Assembly (NCBI RefSeq): GCF_003185895.1
Contig: NZ_QHLY01000003.1
Location: 62,001-126,000 of the forward strand
Length of the DNA stretch: 64,000 nucleotides
Source of the DNA: Cryobacterium arcticum
GTDB lineage: Bacteria > Actinomycetota > Actinomycetes > Actinomycetales > Microbacteriaceae
Direction of reading: 5' to 3'
Part shown: positions 60,616 through 64,000 of the stretch, piece by piece
How positions within the stretch are numbered: position 1 is the first letter of the stretch
Layout: each line of letters begins with the position of its first letter
Notes under the pieces: generated by a model
Seen by the model: only the letters and a program-made list of their open reading frames with translations
Database searches by the model: none
What the model was told of the DNA's origin: nothing
Position numbers and translations under genes: made by a program

Positions 60616-61656
60616 CTAGAGCGCGAAGGCCAGGGCCAGCAGGATGCCGTAGAGCAGCGCGGCCAGGCTGGTGAGCTTGAGCGCCAGAATCAGTTCCTTG
60701 GCGGTCGTGGCGGTCGCCACGATCAGGCAAGCCGGCAGCGCCAGCAGCAGCACGAAGAAAGTGAACCAGGCCAGCGGGTAGAACAATGCGAAGAAGCCCA
60801 CGATCACGAACGGGACCAGCAGGAATACGCAGAACACCACGCGAGAGGCGCGGGCGCCGATCCAGACGGCGAGGGTGCGCTTGCCGGCCACCTTGTCCGG
60901 CTTGATGTCGCGCAGGTTGTTCACCATCAGCACGGCACAGGCCATCAGGCCGATGGCCACGGCACTGAGCCAGCTCTCCAGGTTCACGGTGCCCACCTGC
61001 ACGTAGGTGGTGCCGGTGGTGGCGACCAGACCGAAGAACACGAAGACGAACAGTTCGCCCAGGCCCAGGTAGCCATAGGGCTTCTTGCCGCCGGTGTAGA
61101 ACCAGGCGGCCACGATGGCGGCGGCGCCCACGATCAGCAGCCACCAGTACTGGCTCACCACCACCAGCACCAGACCCGCCACGGCGGCCAGCCCGAAGAA
61201 GACCAGGGCAACTGTGAGCACGGTGCGGGGCTTGGCCGCTCCGCCACCGGTGAGGCGGGCCGGGCCGACGCGGTGGTTGTCGGTGCCGCGGATGCCGTCG
61301 GAGTAGTCGTTGGCGTAGTTCACGCCGATCTGCAGGCACACCGCCACCACCAGGGCGAGCAGCGCACGCACCCAGTGGAACTCGCCGTTGCCGGCCGCGA
61401 CGACGGCCGCACCGGTACCGAGGAAGACCGGGGCGATCGCCAGGGGCAGGGTGCGCAGGCGCGCGCCGGAGATCCAGTCGCCGGCCGTTGCCGCACCGGT
61501 GCGTGCTGCACCGGTCGCCGCGGCGTACTTGCGGGCCGGGTTGCCGGACTTCGCCGGGTTCGGCCGGCGTGCGGAGGCCGCCTTGGCGGCGTCGGTCGTG
61601 CCGGTCTGGGGGGAATTCTGCTTCTTCGGCCCGTTGGGCCGTGCTCCGTTTGCCAC
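60616..61656 (-). CDS. menA: 1,4-dihydroxy-2-naphthoate polyprenyltransferase
   Basis: 346 residues with eight or nine helices and an unusually long, Ala/Lys-rich N-terminal tail of about 55 residues. The first catalytic motif is NYANDYSDGIRGTDN, the second NNLRDIKPDKVAGKRTLA, both UbiA-family signatures. It attaches the polyprenyl chain to DHNA in the membrane. It lies downstream of menB-menE, separated by a family 2 palindrome. Confidence 0.94.
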   Translation of the reverse strand: MANGARPNGPKKQNSPQTGTTDAAKAASARRPNPAKSGNPARKYAAATGAARTGAATAGDWISGARLRTLPLAIAPVFLGTGAAVVAAGNGEFHWVRALLALVVAVCLQIGVNYANDYSDGIRGTDNHRVGPARLTGGGAAKPRTVLTVALVFFGLAAVAGLVLVVVSQYWWLLIVGAAAIVAAWFYTGGKKPYGYLGLGELFVFVFFGLVATTGTTYVQVGTVNLESWLSAVAIGLMACAVLMVNNLRDIKPDKVAGKRTLAVWIGARASRVVFCVFLLVPFVIVGFFALFYPLAWFTFFVLLLALPACLIVATATTAKELILALKLTSLAALLYGILLALAFAL

Positions 61657-61744
61657 GATCTCATGCTACTGGCCGCGGCCTCTGAGCCCGCCGTGATGCT
61701 GCCGGGGCACTCGGAGGTGGAGCCGCAAGCAGTCGGGCGGCTCC

Positions 61745-61810
61745 AACTGTTTCCGAACCGGACTTCTGCGCCCGGTACACCGGGCGCAGAAGTCCGCTCG
61801 GGCAACAGTT
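61745..61810. repeat. Dispersed intergenic palindrome, family 2 copy B
   Basis: A perfect 17-bp stem, CGGACTTCTGCGCCCGG (61759-61775) with its complement at 61780-61796, has a TACA loop. It is nested inside AACTGTT (61745-61751) and AACAGTT (61804-61810). It lies between menE and menA, both on the minus strand. Confidence 0.8.
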
Positions 61811-61824
61811 CCGGCCCGCCCCGG

Positions 61825-62961
61825 TCAGTTCCCGACGACGACCTCGAGGGCCTGCCGGTCGGGCTTTCCGGAGGCGAGCAGAGGAATGGCGTCGACCCGC
61901 ACGATGCGGGCCGGCCGGGCGGCGCGGCCCAGGGCCAGCGTCACCGCGGCCCGCACGACCTCGAGAGCCGGCGGATCCCCCGCGCTCACGACCACGGGCA
62001 CCTGACCCCACTCCGGGTCGACGGCGCGCACCACCACGGCGGTGCCGAGCCCGGGAAGACCGCGCACCACGGCCTCGACGGCGTCGAGCGAGACCTTCTC
62101 GCCGCCGGAGATGATCACGTTGTCGGCTCGCCCGGTCACGCTCACGGTGCCGTCGGCAGCCACGGAGCCGAGGTCGCCGGTGCGGTACCAGCGCACACCC
62201 TCGTCGTCGATGAACCGCTCCCGGGTCTGCATAGGGTTGCCCAGGTACCCCTCGGCCAGCACCGAGCCGCTGATCTCGAGCTGTCCGTTCACCGCGCGCA
62301 CCCGGGTGTTGCCGATCGGCACGCCGTTGTAGACGCATCCGCCGGCGGTCTCCGAGGAGCCATAGGTGCGCAGCAGGCGCAGGCCGCTCTGTTCGGCGCG
62401 CTCGACCAGGTCGGCCGAGACCGCCTGGCCGCCCACGAGGATGCCGGTGAAACGCCGCAGCACCGCGAGGAGACCTGGGTCGATGGCCGCGGCATCCAGC
62501 AGCCGGGCCAACTGCACAGGCACCAGCGAGGTGAACCGCAACGGCTCGACGAGCCGGTTGGCCTGCTCGACGAAGACAGCCGGATCGAAATGACCGGTCG
62601 GCATCAGCACCGGTTCAGTGCCGGCGGCGATCGACCGCACCAGCACCTGCACGCCGGCGATGTAATGCGCCGGCAGGGCGAGCAGCCACTGACCGTCCCC
62701 GCCCAGCGCGACGCTCGACGCGGCCGCGGAGGCCAGCAGCGCGTCGGTGCTGAGCATCACCCGTTTGGGTGCGGCCGTCGAGCCCGAGGTCTCGATCACC
62801 ACCGCCACCCGCTTCGGCACCGCACCCAGGTTGCTTCGGTCGGCTCCGGCCGGCGCGACGGGAACAGGCAGCAGGGCATCGTCACCGCCGGACAGCGCCG
62901 CACGGAGCTCGTCCAGCACCACCTGGGGGTCCAGCACCGGTACGACGCGAACTGACCTCAC
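61825..62961 (-). CDS. menE: o-Succinylbenzoate-CoA ligase
   Basis: 378 residues, GTG start; short for the family, as is usual in actinobacteria. AMP-binding motifs: VIETSGSTAAPKRVMLS (P-loop), TYGSSETAGGCVYNG, WYRTGDLG and the C-terminal hinge and Lys in GGEKVSLDAVEAVV and LLASGKPDRQALE. It activates o-succinylbenzoate as CoA thioester for MenB. It lies eight bases downstream of menB. Confidence 0.93.
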   Translation of the reverse strand: MRSVRVVPVLDPQVVLDELRAALSGGDDALLPVPVAPAGADRSNLGAVPKRVAVVIETSGSTAAPKRVMLSTDALLASAAASSVALGGDGQWLLALPAHYIAGVQVLVRSIAAGTEPVLMPTGHFDPAVFVEQANRLVEPLRFTSLVPVQLARLLDAAAIDPGLLAVLRRFTGILVGGQAVSADLVERAEQSGLRLLRTYGSSETAGGCVYNGVPIGNTRVRAVNGQLEISGSVLAEGYLGNPMQTRERFIDDEGVRWYRTGDLGSVAADGTVSVTGRADNVIISGGEKVSLDAVEAVVRGLPGLGTAVVVRAVDPEWGQVPVVVSAGDPPALEVVRAAVTLALGRAARPARIVRVDAIPLLASGKPDRQALEVVVGN

Positions 62962-62969
62962 CGGTCGAC

Positions 62970-63896
62970 CTAGAACTGCCAGGGGTACGGCGCCCAGTCG
63001 GGGTCGCGTTTCTCCAGGAACGAGTCGCGGCCCTCGACGGCTTCGTCGGTGCCGTAGGCCAGGCGGGTGGCCTCCCCGGCGAAGATCTGCTGCCCGACCA
63101 TGCCGTCGTCGACCGCGTTGAACGCGAACTTGAGCATGCGGATGGCCGTGGGCGACTTGGTCAGAATCGTGCGCGCCCAGTCCAGCGCCTCGTTCTCCAG
63201 CTCGGCGTGCGGCACGACGGCGTTGATCGCGCCCATCTCCAGTGCGCGCTGCGCCGAGTATTCGCGGGCGAGGAAGAACACCTCGCGCGCGGCCTTCTGT
63301 CCCACCTGGCGGGCGAAGTAGGCGCTGCCGTAGCCGCCGTCGAAGGAGCCGACATCGGCATCCGTCTGCTTGAACTTGCCGTGCTCCGCGCTGGCGATGC
63401 TGAGGTCGCAGACCACGTGCAGCGAGTGCCCGCCGCCGGCCGCCCAGCCCGGGATCACGGCGATGACGACCTTGGGCATGAACCGGATCAGGCGCTGCAC
63501 CTCGAGGATGTGCAGGCGACCGCCCCGGGCCTTGTCGATGCCGCTGGCGGTTTCGTCGGTCGAGCTTGTCGAGACGGAGTACTTGTAGCCGTCCCGGCCA
63601 CGGATGCGCTGGTCCCCGCCGGAGCAGAATGCCCAGCCGCCGTCGCGCTGGCTCGGGCCGTTGCCGGTGAGCAGCACCACGCCGATCTGGGGATTGGTGC
63701 GTGCGTCTTCGAGGGTGGCGTAGAGCTCGTCCACGGTCTGCGGCCGAAAGGCGTTGCGCACCTCCGGCCGGTTGAACGCCACCCGGGCGATCCGCCCGGT
63801 GAGATCGTGGTGATAGGTGATGTCGGTGAGCGAGGCGAATCCCTCAACCGAGCGCCATTGGGTGGGGTCGAAGATCTCTGAAACCAGTTCGGGCAT
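62970..63896 (-). CDS. menB: 1,4-dihydroxy-2-naphthoyl-CoA synthase
   Basis: 308 residues of the crotonase fold. VAFNRPEVRNAFRPQTVDEL, AFCSGGDQRIRG, IPGWAAGGGHSLHVVCDLSIAS, KQTDADVGSFDGGYGS (catalytic Asp region) and RMLKFAFNAVDDGMVGQQ are diagnostic. The segment KYSVSTSSTDETASGID is several residues longer than I recall from homologues and is encoded by a GGTCGAG-type repeat motif. menC is not in the window and may lie just beyond its right edge. Confidence 0.95.
   Translation of the reverse strand: MPELVSEIFDPTQWRSVEGFASLTDITYHHDLTGRIARVAFNRPEVRNAFRPQTVDELYATLEDARTNPQIGVVLLTGNGPSQRDGGWAFCSGGDQRIRGRDGYKYSVSTSSTDETASGIDKARGGRLHILEVQRLIRFMPKVVIAVIPGWAAGGGHSLHVVCDLSIASAEHGKFKQTDADVGSFDGGYGSAYFARQVGQKAAREVFFLAREYSAQRALEMGAINAVVPHAELENEALDWARTILTKSPTAIRMLKFAFNAVDDGMVGQQIFAGEATRLAYGTDEAVEGRDSFLEKRDPDWAPYPWQF
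63558..63575. repeat. GGTCGAG..CGAGAC motif inside menB
   Basis: GGTCGAGCTTGTCGAGAC matches the boundary motifs of the element at 47133-47319 (GGTCGAGCCCGTCGAGAC and the inverted GTCTCGCCAAGCTCGACC). It lies in frame in a surface-loop region of menB. Confidence 0.5.
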
Positions 63897-64000
63897 GACT
63901 TCAGCCTACGCGGCGCACGTATCCGGCACGCGGCCGGGAGGCGGCGGTTGATAGGCCGAAGCGCGGCGGGGCGCGACACGATTTCGGCCTCTGGCGGCGG

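Overview
The window is about 64 kb of high-GC actinobacterial chromosome. Strong GC bias at third codon positions, GTG and TTG starts, promoters placed so that transcripts begin at the start codon, a split menaquinone pathway and a HadA/HadB/MurB neighbourhood all point to the Micrococcales, most likely Microbacteriaceae (Cryobacterium-like). The taxon is an inference from gene content and order. I see no phage, insertion sequence, rRNA or CRISPR array. Layout: 1-2.9 kb, the end of an ABC-2 exporter permease with a NarL-type kinase/regulator pair. 2.9-5.1 kb, hadA-hadB-murB. 5.1-10.2 kb, an acetyltransferase, the MetNIQ methionine importer, a HEAT-repeat protein, an SGNH hydrolase and a 53-residue membrane protein. 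10.3-13.6 kb, a compact operon of an acyl-CoA-dehydrogenase-like protein, a PIG-L deacetylase/methyltransferase fusion and a glycosyltransferase. 13.9-21.2 kb, an oligopeptide-type ABC importer with an amidohydrolase and a class V aminotransferase. 21.4-29.9 kb, a glycoside module (GH3, sugar ABC importer, LacI regulator, ThuA-like and Gfo/Idh oxidoreductase). 30.0-31.2 kb, a lone AAA/STAND-type ATPase of clearly lower GC. 31.3-38.2 kb, a TetR gene with an NMT1/SsuA-type importer, a flavin monooxygenase and an adenosine-deaminase-like enzyme. 38.3-38.5 kb, tRNA-Thr and tRNA-Met with a shared terminator. 38.6-46.2 kb, a maltodextrin module (two GH13 enzymes and MalEFG) with paired operators. 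46.3-52.9 kb, a small alarmone synthetase, an M23 peptidase, an inositol-phosphatase-family enzyme, tRNA-Tyr, a second LacI regulator, YajQ and an alpha/beta hydrolase. 52.9-63.9 kb, an FprA-type reductase and menaquinone biosynthesis (polyprenyl synthase, MenG, MenF, MenD, MenA, MenE, MenB) with three small membrane proteins. Much of the window is uptake and catabolism: four or five ABC importers each sit beside the enzymes that would use their substrate. The most unusual content is non-coding. Two families of dispersed intergenic palindromes recur at gene ends (three copies and two copies). A third motif, GGTCGAG..CGAGACC, bounds a nested inverted repeat at 47.1-47.3 kb and also occurs inside the menB reading frame. 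The most plausible undescribed protein systems are the foreign-looking ATPase at 30 kb, the monooxygenase/deaminase/importer module at 31-38 kb and the acyl-CoA-dehydrogenase/PIG-L-methyltransferase/glycosyltransferase operon at 10-13.6 kb. None can be assigned a function from sequence alone.
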